In this document: positions 36,650 to 50,352 of the stretch, piece by piece
How positions within the stretch are numbered: position 1 is the stretch's first letter
Layout: each line of letters begins with the position of its first letter
Assembly: GCA_963514095.1 (NCBI GenBank)
Contig: OY741268.1
Span: 27,152,857-27,216,856 of the forward strand
DNA: 64,000 bases
Direction: 5' to 3'
DNA from: Eutrigla gurnardus
Lineage: Eukaryota > Chordata > Actinopteri > Perciformes > Triglidae
The notes under the pieces: model-generated
The model's database searches: none
The model's input: the letters and a program-made list of their open reading frames with translations, nothing else
What the model was told of the DNA's origin: nothing
Made by a program: the position numbers and the translations under genes

Positions 36650-36760
36650 CCCCCCCCCCCCCCCCCATGCCTGCACTTGAAAATGTTTATTTAAAAACCA
36701 GGCCAAAAAAAACAAAACACCAGATATTGAATCCCCCCCCCCCCCCCTCCCTCCCCCCCA
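36650..36760. repeat. Two poly-C tracts
   Basis: 17 C at 36650-36666 and 15 C at 36733-36747, the latter running into CCCTCCCCCCC. The minus strand is therefore G-rich and quadruplex-prone. Confidence 0.92.
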
Positions 36761-38199
36761 AAAAAAGCCACGTCAATTGCCTATTGTCAAAGTCTAAGTA
36801 GATTTTATGTAAAACTACCAATCCATGCAGTTAGTATTGACCAAACGACAAAACGCTTGTTCATTTTTTTCCTCAATCCAATTAGTTTCCTTGTGGCTTT
36901 CTGACAGCTCGTTTATATCTGTGAGTGAGTGCCCGGTGCTGAATGGGTAATTGTGCAGTAAGTGTGTGCCAACCATTGTGTGGAGAATCTTGTTACCTGA
37001 GTTTGTATGGGAATACAAACTGAATTGATTTGAATCTGAGATTAATAGGGTGAACATTGTGATGGGCTATTGATTGCTTTCCTGTGATCAAATGAAATCA
37101 AAAAGGCGATGCTTGCAGCGTGCGGGGGGGGGGGGTTCTACTCGCCGGTCTGCCATTGTGTTCCTCGGCTTTAAAACCGACAAATTTTGTTCAGACTGCA
37201 TCTTTTTTTTTTTTTGTTCCTTCGACAGATGCGGGAGTCGTTGTACATGCAAAGAAATGTATTCGGGGCAGACTGCTGTGTTTGGATTACATCTGGCGTT
37301 GGCGGCTGCTTTGAAATGCTTTTGTTTCTACTCAGGTTCTGTGTAACATATGGCCAGACTTTAAAACATTTGAATTCTCAGCAGAATCTGGAGGTTACAG
37401 TGCTGATGTTGTATCAAAGATGTTTATGTGTTGTAGAGATAGCCAGCAGAGTTCCAGCAGTTTTTTCCCCTTGCTGTTTATGAATATGTCTTTTTTTATA
37501 TCTTACAAAATGCACCAGGACCTCGCTCTTGCTCGCATCTCAAACCTGGTCTCGCACTCGTCTGGTTTTTCCTACCAACGGGCCGCTGATAAATCAGCTC
37601 CGACAAACGGAGAATGGCAGCTTGATCTTCACTCAAACAGGTTTGTCAACACGCCGTCTCGCCGTCAAGGCGTCCGGTCCTCCAGGTGTACCACGTCGAG
37701 CCTTGATACCGGAGACATGAGTGGCGGTGACAGTGATGGAGGGAAAAGGTCAGATATGACACAGTCGTTATGGAGTGGGAACACAACGAGCACTTTGACA
37801 TTTCTGGACAAAAATCCGTGCGCTGCATTTTAATCAGCGGCTGAGAAGGAAATGACTTGATCGCGGGCGCTCAAACAATCCTGCTGGCGGATTTAATGAG
37901 CAAACACTGAAACCCCTCGCGCTTATTCTTCAGTTAGAGAGGCGTCGGGAAACTTGAGCGAACGCCCCGAAAGACACTTTCTGGAGACGAGTTGGAAATG
38001 TTAATGGAGGATGCACAGAAAAGTGTACAGCTCTGGGTAAAAGAGAGATGTTTCTTTTTGTTTCGCCTGCAGCCAACTGGCTTTCACCTAAAAGGTCAGG
38101 ATGTACAGTATACAGTGAGCTCAGCGCATTTCACTTTGCCTCACTACAAAATACCCACGATAATGACCACATTCCAGAGGGATGTTTAAGTTCATCTGC
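36761..38199. other. Unique noncoding DNA
   Basis: A run of 12 G at 37124-37135 and of 13 T at 37203-37215. The 137-residue plus frame at 37420-37833 has no motif. Nothing recognised. Confidence 0.4.
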
Positions 38200-38900
38200 A
38201 CGATAATGACTGTTAAGTACTCTGCAGACTGCAGGGGAAGGAATCATCATTTGTTTCACTTAATGCATACATTCTGCTCGCTGCCAGAGCGAGCTGACCC
38301 CGAAGGCCGACGGTGTTGTTCAGCCTCCCAGCTGCCGGGGTCGGCGGGGGTCGCGTTTCCCTGTCCGGCTCGGTGTCTTCCAAGCGGGGGTGACATAAGC
38401 CATTCCTTGGCCTCTGTCTCCCACGGTGCCAGTTCTGGGTCCAGGAGAAGCCATTAAAGAAGCAATTAGCAGCCCCCAATTAAAGAATGATGAAGCAGAG
38501 GGGAGTTTACAAAGTAGAAAGCGACTAAAGGCCTTTTTAGATGTCAGCGTCTGTAGGTGGTGAGATTTTAAATCATCCTCCAGGAATCCATATTGTCGAT
38601 GGTAGTGCCTCCATTTAGATAACTCGCACTCAAAAACTAAAGCTGAGAAGAACGCTGTATGACCTATCTTTCCATTCGAATCAGGCGCCGGGACCTTTTC
38701 CCCCCCGAACAGAACCAGGCGTTTGAGCTTGTTAGCCGTCAGCTGTCGGAGGGGGAAAGAAAAACCCCAGTTTTGATGTTTGGGTTTCATAATTGAGCCG
38801 GGCAACTTGGCATGTGCATAAAGCCTCCTACTGCCAATAACCTTTGACGTGAGAAGAATGCGGAAGATACCAGGAGATGAAAGCACTTCTTAGACATCTC
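38200..38900. promoter_or_regulatory. Possible conserved noncoding block
   Basis: About 700 bp free of simple repeats, with AGCAATTAGCAGCC and CCAATTAAAGAATG near 38461-38489. It also contains the longest non-microsatellite frame of the window (minus, 38320-38886, 188 codons), which has no recognised motif and is near the length expected by chance in 64 kb. Enhancer identity is a guess from composition. Confidence 0.2.
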
Positions 38901-41323
38901 TTGATCTCGCTCACCTCATCCTCCTCTCCCCTTCTCTTCCTTTACCAGCAGATTGCCGGCCAGCTAATGGTATCTTTACCGCTTCAAAGGGGCCTTTTTC
39001 ACTTGATAAGGACAGCGTGGAGGCCGTGAGTAGGCGAACGTGCACACGGAGCTAAAGCTTGTTATGGTAACCCTGCTCTCGACCGACGTCCTCATTAAGA
39101 TCCGCTTCCCTCGGGGGCCTTCGCGTGTAAGTATGGAGTCGCTTCACGTCCAAGACCCGACTGGATCCGTGCATTTATGTGTGTGTGTTTGTGAGTTTCC
39201 TTAAACTTGATCACACCAGCCCCTAGGCAGGCCACTGATCCTCTCCAAGAACGATAAATACAGCCATACTGTGATGCTAATGAAGACAGATCGAGACGGG
39301 AGCAGGAGCAAAGAGAAAGACGGAGACGAAAAGATGAAAGGGGAAATATAAGTACTCTTCTACAGCGCTGCAGGTTAGAATGTAATTGTTCCCCCCTTGA
39401 CTATCACTATAGGGTATCTAAGGTAGAGCAAACAGACTTACCCCAAGGCCAAACTCCCACCGAGTCTTTGACTCTGCTTATGTAATACAATCTCAGGGTG
39501 ACTGATGGAATTAGTCTGGGACTGTTTTTGTGTAAGATAGGAAGTGAGAGAAGGGGGGGAGGGAAAAAGGAAGGGCGAGGATTTCTCCCTCTCTGATGAA
39601 AGTGCCAAAGACAGGCCGACACACACACACACACACACGCCTGGTGGAAGGCAAGGGCGATTGTGCCGCGCTGGCAGCCGTCCTCATTACCGTCCACAGG
39701 CAGGACTGGAGAGCCCTATTAGACAACCATTACCGCCGCTGATGGGAATCTGTATTGTAACACTGACACAAACAAGATGGAGAGATCTGGGAACCGCGCC
39801 GAGGCCGCGGTGCCAGGGGGCCTCCGGGGAACGGGGCTCTCTCTCTCTCCACCCCCTCGATCGCCACACTCCTCGGCTGGGTCAGGGGTGCCCGAGGTAG
39901 CGCGGTGGCGGCGGCGGCATGTCAGCGAGCCATCGAGCTATCCTTGCTTCCCCCCTGGAGCTACGACGCGCTCACCTAATTAAAACCTCTCTTTCCATCG
40001 TGCCCTCCGGGAGACACGGGGATGTAGTGACGGCGACGGTGAGACGGGAGAGTGAAAGGGCAGGGAAGTAGGCAAGACACGGGGACAGAGTGGAGAATAG
40101 AGGTGGAGGATAGGAGGGAGTTTTTTGCAGATGCGAATCAAGAGTGAATGATAAACAGAAATGCAGGCGTTCTGCAGAGGAGGGGTCAGGCACCACGCCA
40201 GCTCGGCTCATTCACAGGTTTACTCAGTTCCTGAAAAGGAACGCGGGGTGTGGCGAGGAGACAACACAGACGGGGGGAGATTTCTCAGATTCTAGTTGCT
40301 TATTCACTGAAAAATAGAGGGAACTTGTTTGAAGTTGCTGGATTTTTTTTTCTTTCCTTCCTCCTTATCGAACCCCAGGGCAGCGGATGAACTCCGAGGG
40401 CTGTGCAAACACGGAGAGGAAAAAGGAAAAAGAAAAGTAAAAGGTTACAGAGTGCATTGTGCACAGACTGGGCGAGAGGTGCAGCGGTGCAGGGAGAGGA
40501 AGTGGAGGGAGGAAAAAGGCGAGGAGTCATCCAGGTACTCGCTAATTAGAACAGCGTGGTGATTCCAGAAAAAAAGGGGCGCCTCCTTTGTTCACGACAT
40601 GGAGGACGAGGGTCTGCTAAATAGACACGCTGCACACAAAACATTGCCGGAATTGCACAATAAAATATTCCGTTGACGCAGGTGAAAGATTTTCGTGTCA
40701 GACAATTGCTTGTGAAATGAAAATTGCTTTGCAAAGAACAGATTGCTTTTTTTTTTTGTTAAATGTCAAGTTGTAAAGGTTACTCCTTTTTGTGTGTTTT
40801 TAAAAAATGGCCAAAAAGGAAAACTTATCGTTTGAAAAATTCTGATAGCGATACTTTGAAATTTTGTTTTTCTGAATGACTACAGATCATTTCTCCATCA
40901 TATATATACAAGTTTGTATCATGTAAACAGTCATTGTGAATGAGGGAGAATAAGAGATATTAATTAATTGCAAATTAAATACTTATTCTACCACCTCCAG
41001 ATCCACCATATTGTGTTCCGTATGACTGTAGGCTAAACTCCAGCCCTGCTGGGGATCTCATGTTGAAACCGATGTTGCTTACAGGTAAATGCATGTTTTG
41101 TGTTCTACGCTTTCGAAGGTAATGGCCCAACTACCGTGAAGCACCAAAATTTGCCACCATTTTCCTACAATTTCAATCGTACTTCAAGTTCGATACGGCC
41201 TGATGGCACCGATTAACGACACCCACCCACTGATTACCACCCATGTGCTATGACAATTTTAACTATTTTGGAGATGCAGAAGTAGAGTACTCTGAAAAAC
41301 AGAATCTTTTGAGTGTTTTTTTT
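38901..41323. other. Unique noncoding DNA with short simple repeats
   Basis: A (CA)n tract at 39620-39638; GA-rich text at 39300-39340 and 40420-40520; GC-rich text at 39790-39970. Frames in this stretch are short and low in complexity. No gene or repeat family recognised. Confidence 0.4.
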
Positions 41324-43130
41324 GGGGGGGGGGGTCCAACCACATTTGGGCTAAGAGGTTGAGAGCTTGAAAGAAGAAAGAGTGTGTTTGGAGGGGAGCA
41401 GACCACAGCACTAATGGAGCAGACAAACACTGCAGGACGGATGCACAGTTTTGGGACCACATCCTAAAATACTGAAAATCGTCAAACCCTACTGGGAATC
41501 CATCTTCTACTAAGGGGGCCGTCACAAGGGGGCTGCTGGGCCCGATGTGGAGCCGACATGCGACCTGCTCACTGACCTGCCTGCTCACCCAATCACCGTC
41601 ACAAGCGTGTTTGAGGTGAGGATCTGAATCATCCGAGACCAACGGGACCGCCGGCAGTCTGGAAGCTGGAGTGAAGCTACTGAAGAAAACCTCAGGAGTC
41701 GACCGATACCAACCACGTCTAGCTTGTCCAGAAATTTAGGGTAAATTTGGACACTCAAGATAGACATAAGTCTTAAGCATAAAGTGGGCGGGTCTGTAAA
41801 AAGAAGAGTGTGATGCAGTTTGGGCCATGCAGTAAAAATATGGTATTTTATCCTAATCAAATTTTTGGCATACAGGGTTCCCTAAACAGTCTCGTGGAGC
41901 CAGTTAGCCCGATTTCATTCACGTGTGATGGTGATATTCGTCATAGCAACGATTTCATTGTTATAAGAACATTTTTTTTTTTTTTTTACCAAACTTGACA
42001 GCGCTATTTAGAATGACTTATTGTGAACTGTAGGACAATCACAGCCTCTTGAAACTTTACAACCACCAACTAGAGACGGAGGGCATTCAGAGGGTGGATG
42101 GTTCTTCCACGTAGTTCAACAGTGATTTGTGAGCAATTTACAGAAGAGAGGCGCTCGCTATTACCGAAAAGTGCAATTCTTGCAGAAATTTGATGGTGTT
42201 CCTCAAGATCTTGGTGTCTTAATGTGGTATTTTGGATGGTTTTTTGATCATTTTTAATCATTTCTTGAGTGTTTTTTTGTTTTTAACTGAGCACCAAATC
42301 TGTGTAACAACTCATGAGACATAAATGAGCACAGGGACATTAATTTGACTTAATTAATTAGAATAAAGACCCTCTGTTATATGTTATAGCATCAGAATAT
42401 AGAGTGTGCTCCGCCCTCTGTCAAACTCTCAGAGGAGAGAAACTAGTGAAGTAAAGACTCACGCTGAGCTGCAATGAAACCCGACTGCTGATTATGTTCC
42501 AACACCGCATCCCTGCAGAATTGTCGTATCGAGACATTTCCACACCTCTGACGCACACAGCTGTTCTACTTCTACTCGGGGCCCAAAAGAATTTAAAAAA
42601 AATACGTGCTGAAATTCTCATTACGTCCCGACAGCGATCAGTGAATCAAACGCTCCGACCAAAATAGGAGACAAAAGAGAATCATGACTGTAATAAGCAA
42701 GTCCGACCATTTCATACAGGCTGGTTTTTGGCACGCTAATTTTTGGTGGCTGGAAATTGAGCTTGCAGCCCGAATTCCAATTTCGCTCCCATTGTAGGAA
42801 CTCACAGAGAGAAAGACAGGCAGACAGACAGGGAGAGAGCTGCAGGCCACAACCAGCTGTTTCTACCAGCCTCCCCCTGCTGATTTGGACAGAGAATCAG
42901 AAGTTTAAAAAACATATCTAGCCCTCTGCTAGTATATGGCTATGCATAATGAAAGCAGGGTCAAACACAGATGAAATAAAATGGATGCATGTATAAACGC
43001 ATGCAGGACTGCAGGAGTGAGACCCTGGACGTTGCACACTCTTCTATCTACGACTGTACATCAACTGGGAGCTTTTTAATTGGAGCATGTGCTTCAGTTC
43101 TCCTCCCAAGGCTCTGATGTGGATTTCCTT
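41324..43130. other. Noncoding DNA, possibly old repeats
   Basis: 11 G at 41324-41334 and a T-run at 41971-41986. At 41990-42060, ACCAAACTTGACAGCGCTAT and AATGACTTATTGTGAACTG feel repeat-like, but I could not name a family or find ends. No genes. Confidence 0.35.
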
Positions 43131-43160
43131 CTCTTTTTTTTTTTTATTTTTTTTTTTTTT
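43131..43160. repeat. Poly-T tract with one A interruption
   Basis: About 30 bp, nearly all T. It is too isolated to be identified as a retroelement tail on the minus strand. Confidence 0.85.
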
Positions 43161-44260
43161 GCATGTGCAAGGTGAAGTGGTGAGGAAGTTATTGTATTGT
43201 GGAGGATTTTGTATGAAACCGATTGTCCTTGGAGACATTTGATGGGCGAAATATGTACTCTGGTTATTCTTGTCGAAACTCCTTCATTGTTTACATCCGT
43301 CTCCTTCTGAAATCTGCTTTGACGTGGAACGGGTATCAACTGGAGGTTGGGTGCCGGAAGAAAATACCACAAGTGGATTTGACTGGTTGTTCGTACGCGT
43401 TGCCATGGTGAAGGCAGTATTTAAAGCTATTAAAGCTGCAGGCGTAGGGTTAAATGGGAGCTCTGACTGCTCCTGCTGTCACAAATTAAACAGAAAGGGC
43501 GTGAGAGAGGGAGGGAGGGAGAGAAAAAGAAAAAAAAAACGAATGGTAAAGATATGCAAAGATGAAATTTGAAGAGAGAAATATGCCCCGGGAGAAAGAA
43601 AAAAAACGAAGAGAAGGTGAGCAAAATGTGATTAGTTGTGCTAAAAGCAAGGCAGGATCCTACCTAGCTCTTAATTGATTTCTTTTTACAGCAGATGAAA
43701 TAAAAGGTTATGGCGTTCCAACAATAACCTTCCTATCTAAGCCCAGACAGCGGGCTTTATCACACTGTAAAAGACTGAGCGCTCGTTTATCATCGCAGCC
43801 TGATGTGTACTGCAGGAGCTTATGGTGTAACGCAGGAAGTGTGTGTGTGTGTGTGTGTGAGAAGACAGGGAGAGAGAGGGGAGGTATATCTCTTTTACAG
43901 TACATGAAATAATCTGGTGTTTTAGCAGAGTGACATGTTAATTTAACCTCCTGCTAGGCTCGGCTGTCTGGGAAACATGAATCCGAGGCAGACCTACAGC
44001 TCCATCACGATAATGTCATTTTCGCCTCCTGCTACGGGATCCTAAAGACGATCAATACAAAGGGAATCACGCTGCAATCATTTGGTGTAATGCGGTTAAC
44101 AAAGCAGGTAAAACAGGTGTAGATACACGGCGTCACGACACGGCGACCCGATGCAAAGTGACGCTGCAGGAAACGGGGCGCAAAGAAATGACACTCAATC
44201 CCATTATGCAATAATAATACGCGTCAGATGTCATTTTCTCTTCACCACAACTATCGTATC
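43161..44260. other. Unique noncoding DNA
   Basis: Purine-rich text at 43498-43540 and (TG)n at 43840-43859. GTTGCCATGGTGAA at 43399-43412 holds one RFX-type half site only. No gene recognised. Confidence 0.4.

Positions 44261-44345
<85 letters not shown>
44261..44345. repeat. (GATA)n tetranucleotide array
   Basis: 85 bp, about 21 units, pure. It runs into GATACTTTATTGATCTTAAG. A GATA array followed by TACTTTATTGATC recurs in fish sequences I remember as a retroelement end, so the array may have grown from an element tail. Confidence 0.97.
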
Positions 44346-44372
44346 CTTTATTGATCTTAAGTTTATTGCCTC

Positions 44373-44705
44373 TAGGGATGGGATGATAAGAGATTTATCA
44401 CAATTAGTTGATCCTGGTGAATTTTCATTATCAGGATTGTATTAAAATCATCACAATGTCTTGAAAAAGCTTGCTTTCGTTGTAGAGAAGTGATCAATAG
44501 AGCCCGATTTGAAAAAATACAGGATACAGAAATATATTTGTAGACCTTATGATTTATGCTAATCTTATTGAAGATGATTTGATGGAAAAAATGTCACGTG
44601 ATACCAGGATGTTTAAGTGTTTAAGCATATTTGGATTATCGGGATAATATTGTAAATCGCATTTATTTTTGGCCAGGTTAATGATGACTTGAAATTCATG
44701 AAATG
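44373..44705 (+). mobile_element. hAT-like nonautonomous repeat family, copy 1 (diverged)
   Basis: It starts TAGGGATGGGATGATAAG and contains AAAAATACAGGAT, CCTTATGATTTATGCTAATC and GGATTATCGGGATAATATTG. The same words recur in order at 58588-58914 and, in part, at 61395-61734. The TAGGGATGGGA start fits a hAT terminus. The right end is uncertain and no 8-bp duplication was found. Confidence 0.45.
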
Positions 44706-45212
44706 TTCACGTCTTTGCCACACAGACAATCAGAGGCCCCGCCCCCTTTCACAGCATCAGCGGCTCCAGATCATGGACTGATGGATAATCACGGGTCTTT
44801 GTGGCTCGTGAAGGTTTGGACCAGTTGCCCAATTTGCCCGGTTTGTAATCCTTGCAATTAAAAACAGCTGACCCTTGACCAGACCTCTGATATTAAAATG
44901 CTGCTTGCACATTAACGACCCCGCAACAATAATCCAATCTATAAGAATAGAACGCTGACGGTCACATGTTTAATTAACAATTTGCTCCACCAATAACATA
45001 ATAAAACATTGATCGGCATTGCTTCAAATCATGGGCAACGGGAAAACATATTTCTCCCCAGCAACTCATACTCATGACCTCGTATATATTTTCATAAAGG
45101 GAACGGAAGGTAAAGCCGTCATGAAAACAAGTGAAGTGTCTTGCTGCCCCCATTGTATCAACCTGCACCTCTCCGGTCCGGGAACGGCCAGGTATAAAGA
45201 GAACTGTGCACT
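44706..45212. other. Unique noncoding DNA
   Basis: No genes, arrays or recognised repeats. Confidence 0.4.
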
Positions 45213-45545
45213 GTGTGTGTGTGAGTGTGAGTGTGTGTGTGTGTGTGTGTGTGCAGGAGAGAGAGCTGAGAGACAGACTGCTGAGTGCAGGAGCTGTTGA
45301 TTGTGTGTGAGAGCTTTGAGAAAGGGCGCAGAGAGCATCTATCTGTATCATTCACTCTAAAAGCCTGGAGAGATGGAAAGGATGGATGGCAGGACAAGTA
45401 GAAGTCAATAAAGAGATGGCAGGAATGGAGGGAGAGAGATAGGGGAGGGAGAGAGAGAGGAGAGTAGTTCTATGTGAAGATGACTTAGAGTCATCTCGGG
45501 GAGAGGGGGGGGGGAGAGAGAAAAGGAGAGAGAGGTACCCGGGGA
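45213..45545. repeat. (TG)n array and polypurine tract
   Basis: Imperfect (TG)n with GAG interruptions at 45213-45252, then GA/G-rich text from 45360 to 45545 including nine consecutive G near 45506. It accounts for the Ser/Leu/Pro-rich minus frames. Confidence 0.85.
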
Positions 45546-47759
45546 TAGGATGAAGTGAGGAGGATTCGGCAGGGCAGGAAACAGGAGTGGCAAACACAAA
45601 TGCGGTTCCAAGACAGAGGGAAGAAAAAGAGACACGATACGTGAAAAGGAGGACAAGGTGCAGCGTCTCACGGTAAAAGCAAAGCATAATGGGTAACAGG
45701 AAGGCCAGCAGAACAGTATCCTTGCTCCCTACAGCATAATAAGACACTTTCACATTCGAAAAGCCTCCGTACGTGAGAATCACACATCCATCCTCTGCCA
45801 GAAACACGTAAAAAAAAAAAAAAAAATCACCTTTTTCTTCCCTGCTTCCAACAAGCTGCAGTGTTGACTCTACTGAGCCTGATAGGCCCCTGTGTTTGCA
45901 CAGTCCTTAGATCGCCCGGGGTTACACTTTTTGAATTATTGCTCGACTCGACTTTTTCTCCCTATCGCTTTGTGCGGCGAGACCCGGAGAAGTCAGACAT
46001 TATTCCCCTATCAGGTGATCGGGAGTGAAGAGCCTCCACCTCTCAGTCTCATCTCACATCCGTGATTCATGTTTAATGATGAGTGGCAACCGTCATATTT
46101 TATTTCAGGCGGCGGTAGAAGCCAAAGGTTAGGCGGCAGAAGAAAGCATGTATACTGCATAAGCCACACAGCGGTTGTTGTAAATTTATAAGCTAGGACA
46201 AGCAGCTGCTTGATTCGCCAGGTTATCTGTGATGCAAACAGTAAACAAACGGAGCAAAAACAAAAAAAACCCAAATTTTTCGAGCCAGTAAGCCAAAGAA
46301 AAACCAACACAAACATTATCCATCTGCTAAAACGCACTGCAAGGTTGATCCATCCAGAAAAGGGCCTACGGAAAGGTCAGAGGGTCCGAGAGTAAATCCT
46401 CAAATTTGTGCTGTGCTAAATGGAGCATTATGCAATGTTTGGCGTCGCTAACGGAGGGCTTTTACTGAACATCTTGTCCTGTCGCTAATCCTGCCAACAG
46501 CAAGCAGCCAGGGAGAGAAGCAAACTCTGACCTGCAACACACACACACACACGGAGATGCAGGAAAAGACACACACACACACACAAAACACACTTAAATA
46601 TGTAATAAGTATGAGGGGAACAGAAACATGCACATGTACATGTCTTACATGCAGACTCGCTTGAGCATTACATGCTTTTGAATTAAAAAAAACATGACTT
46701 GATCACATAATGGCAGAATCATTCAACATTTATAATATTTCTTCTATTGTTATTGAAAACAACTTTTCCTTCATCCCTTTCACGCATTTGCATTATTTCC
46801 GTCTCCGAATTCAATAAGAGCCAAAGTAAATAATAGGTTTTTTTATATGCCGCATGACTTCTATTCATTAAAGTAAATCCCCCGTGTGGCAACTAGGCTG
46901 GGCATACTGGTGTGTTAATGGATAATAAATCTATATTTAAGGATATAGGAGAGAGGAAATCCAATTTGAGTCAGGGCTCTCCACCCGATCCCCACTTTTA
47001 TCCCCATACGCGCCTGGCTGGAGGAGTAATCGGCTTTGTGTAATAAAATGATGATGATGACTTTATCTGACATTTGTAAAAAATAAAAAAAATTAAAAAG
47101 GAGGAGCCCGCAGATTTCTGTAGGTCTCCATCATCAGCCACATATCCAGTGAATTAATCCTCAGACGGAGTGAAAATGTTGTTCTGGGGAGTAAACACGA
47201 GGGTTATATTGAGGTGAGCGGGAAGGAGTTGTGTGTTTGCTCTGTGTGTGTCCTTTTCCCTCTGTGTGTGTGTGTCTGCTTACATGCTCCCCGCCATGTT
47301 CTCTCCCTCACCTGCGAAGTGGAGGAGGATGATTGCATACCACAAGGTCAACTTTATCTCCACGGAGCTCCCCCCGAAGGAACACGGATACACGACTCAG
47401 AATACCTCTCCATTAGGGGAGGGAGGACCCGAGCACAGCCACGACGTAACCAGCTCGCTGGGAGAATCGCCCCATAAAGCAGCATTTTTTTTTTCCACAC
47501 GAATCACAGCTGATTCAACCTAATGATCTGTGCGACACACACACACACCGGCGTTACACTCCATCGGCCTCAAAACACATCAAATCCCGTGACGCGGGAT
47601 TCTCCTTTTTTTTTTTTCTCTCTCTCCAAATCCGCTGGTTTCTATACTGGATTTCATGGTGCAGGGTTTCTCTAGTGCTTCTTCACGAGGGCCGGATTCA
47701 ATTAATGTGGCAGTGAGTTAAGTGGGCCCTCAGGGGTTAAGGTCTGTCATGTCAGATGG
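45546..47759. other. Unique noncoding DNA with short CA/TG tracts
   Basis: A run of 17 A at 45810-45826; CA tracts at 46537-46552 and 46569-46584; short TG tracts at 47242-47276. The rest is unique and AT-rich. No gene recognised. Confidence 0.4.
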
Positions 47760-48110
47760 ATCTGTTTGTGTCGAGGAGCAGGAAGAATCCCACACTCCCG
47801 GCCCTCGTTCCTCCTCGGAGCCCATCACAATATTCCCTTCACAAGCCCGGCGGTGGCTCGGAGGAATTTGATCTCAGAACCTTCAAGTCTCATATAAGGA
47901 GATCTCAGAAGCTCCCTTTCCCCCCCGCTGGGTTAGAACTCTTAGGCTCTGGAGGCTTGGGCGAGTTAGAAATGCATAACCTTATTCTGTTTAAGAGCTC
48001 TTCAAATTGGTGTGTTTCCTTAAAGGCCAGGGGATTCACTAAGTGCATAGAGAATGATGGCCATGCATGATTTCTCATATAGGAGTCACGTTTTTTAATG
48101 TTCAAAAGGT
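47760..48110. promoter_or_regulatory. Possible conserved noncoding element
   Basis: A repeat-free 350-bp block with balanced composition and words such as GAAATGCATAACC, CATATAAGGAG and GATGGCCATGCATGATT. It resembles fish-tetrapod conserved elements in texture only; no alignment was possible. Confidence 0.2.
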
Positions 48111-49617
<1,507 letters not shown>

Positions 49618-49665
49618 ACTGGTACAGGGCAAGGCCTCGTCTTTGGTAGAGTCTCATAAAGCCCC

Positions 49666-49679
49666 GTCACCATGGCAAC
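49666..49679. promoter_or_regulatory. RFX-type X-box
   Basis: GTCACCATGGCAAC fits the full consensus GTNRCC(N0-3)RGYAAC, with both half sites and a 2-bp spacer. RFX factors bind this motif in promoters of ciliary and MHC class II genes. It lies 50 bp from the long CA array with no gene nearby, so function is only inferred. Confidence 0.45.
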
Positions 49680-50275
49680 TACTTCATCATTAGAAAGCCA
49701 CTGGTGATGGCCAGTGCCCGTGCACTTTCCTTTCTTTTCTCTCTTTCATTCTGCCTTTGTGTCTTCAGTTTTTTTTGGGGTGTTTTTTCCCTCCAAAGTT
49801 CTAACAGAAAATTGCATTTTATTTTTTTATTTTTTTTACAAACAAATGGGTTTGTTACAAGTAGTGACAAATAATAACAATCCAGTCCACTTACCAGAAA
49901 ATGAAAATCATGCTTTGCATTGTTAAAAAAAAACCTGCGTTTACCTCACCTAACCCTGATACGCTTCTCCTTATCGATTCAAAGCATTGGAGGACACGTT
50001 CATCAAAAACAACCGGTTTAACGTCCATGTGTTGTTTTTCCATTTTAAACTCGCTCCGTCTTCGTAAAGCAATGATTTGGGTGATTTGCGACGGCTTTAA
50101 GTGATAATAGAAGTGTCGGACAGAAGCAACCTGTAAATGCATTATTTCTGCAACGTTCGCCGTCCAAATGATGACATCGCCGGTAGCCGAATTGCGGTTG
50201 GTGCGAAGCCGGTGGGGGATTACATCTTTTTTACTACGACAGCACCACTGCACTAGTGTGACAAGGACATAGTGC
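49680..50275. other. Unique noncoding DNA
   Basis: T-runs at 49770-49840; otherwise unrecognised. The minus frame at 49891-50253 (120 residues) carries no motif. Confidence 0.4.
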
Positions 50276-50352
50276 AGGGGTCATCAACTACACACTACAC
50301 ACTATGGGGGCCGGACGTTCAAATGATATATTTTAACTGTGATGTCATATTT
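50274..50352 (+). repeat. Possible hAT-like element end hosting the SINE
   Basis: CAGGGGTCATCAACT (50276-50290) followed by GGGGGCCGGACG resembles the start of vertebrate hAT elements (CAGGGGTNNNCAA). The SINE at 50353 would be inserted in it. No opposite end was identified after 51100. Confidence 0.3.

Noticed and set aside
38320..38886. 188-codon minus frame, the longest that is not microsatellite-derived
   Set aside because: No motif, domain, splice context or codon bias; a rough estimate gives about one frame of this length by chance in six frames of 64 kb.
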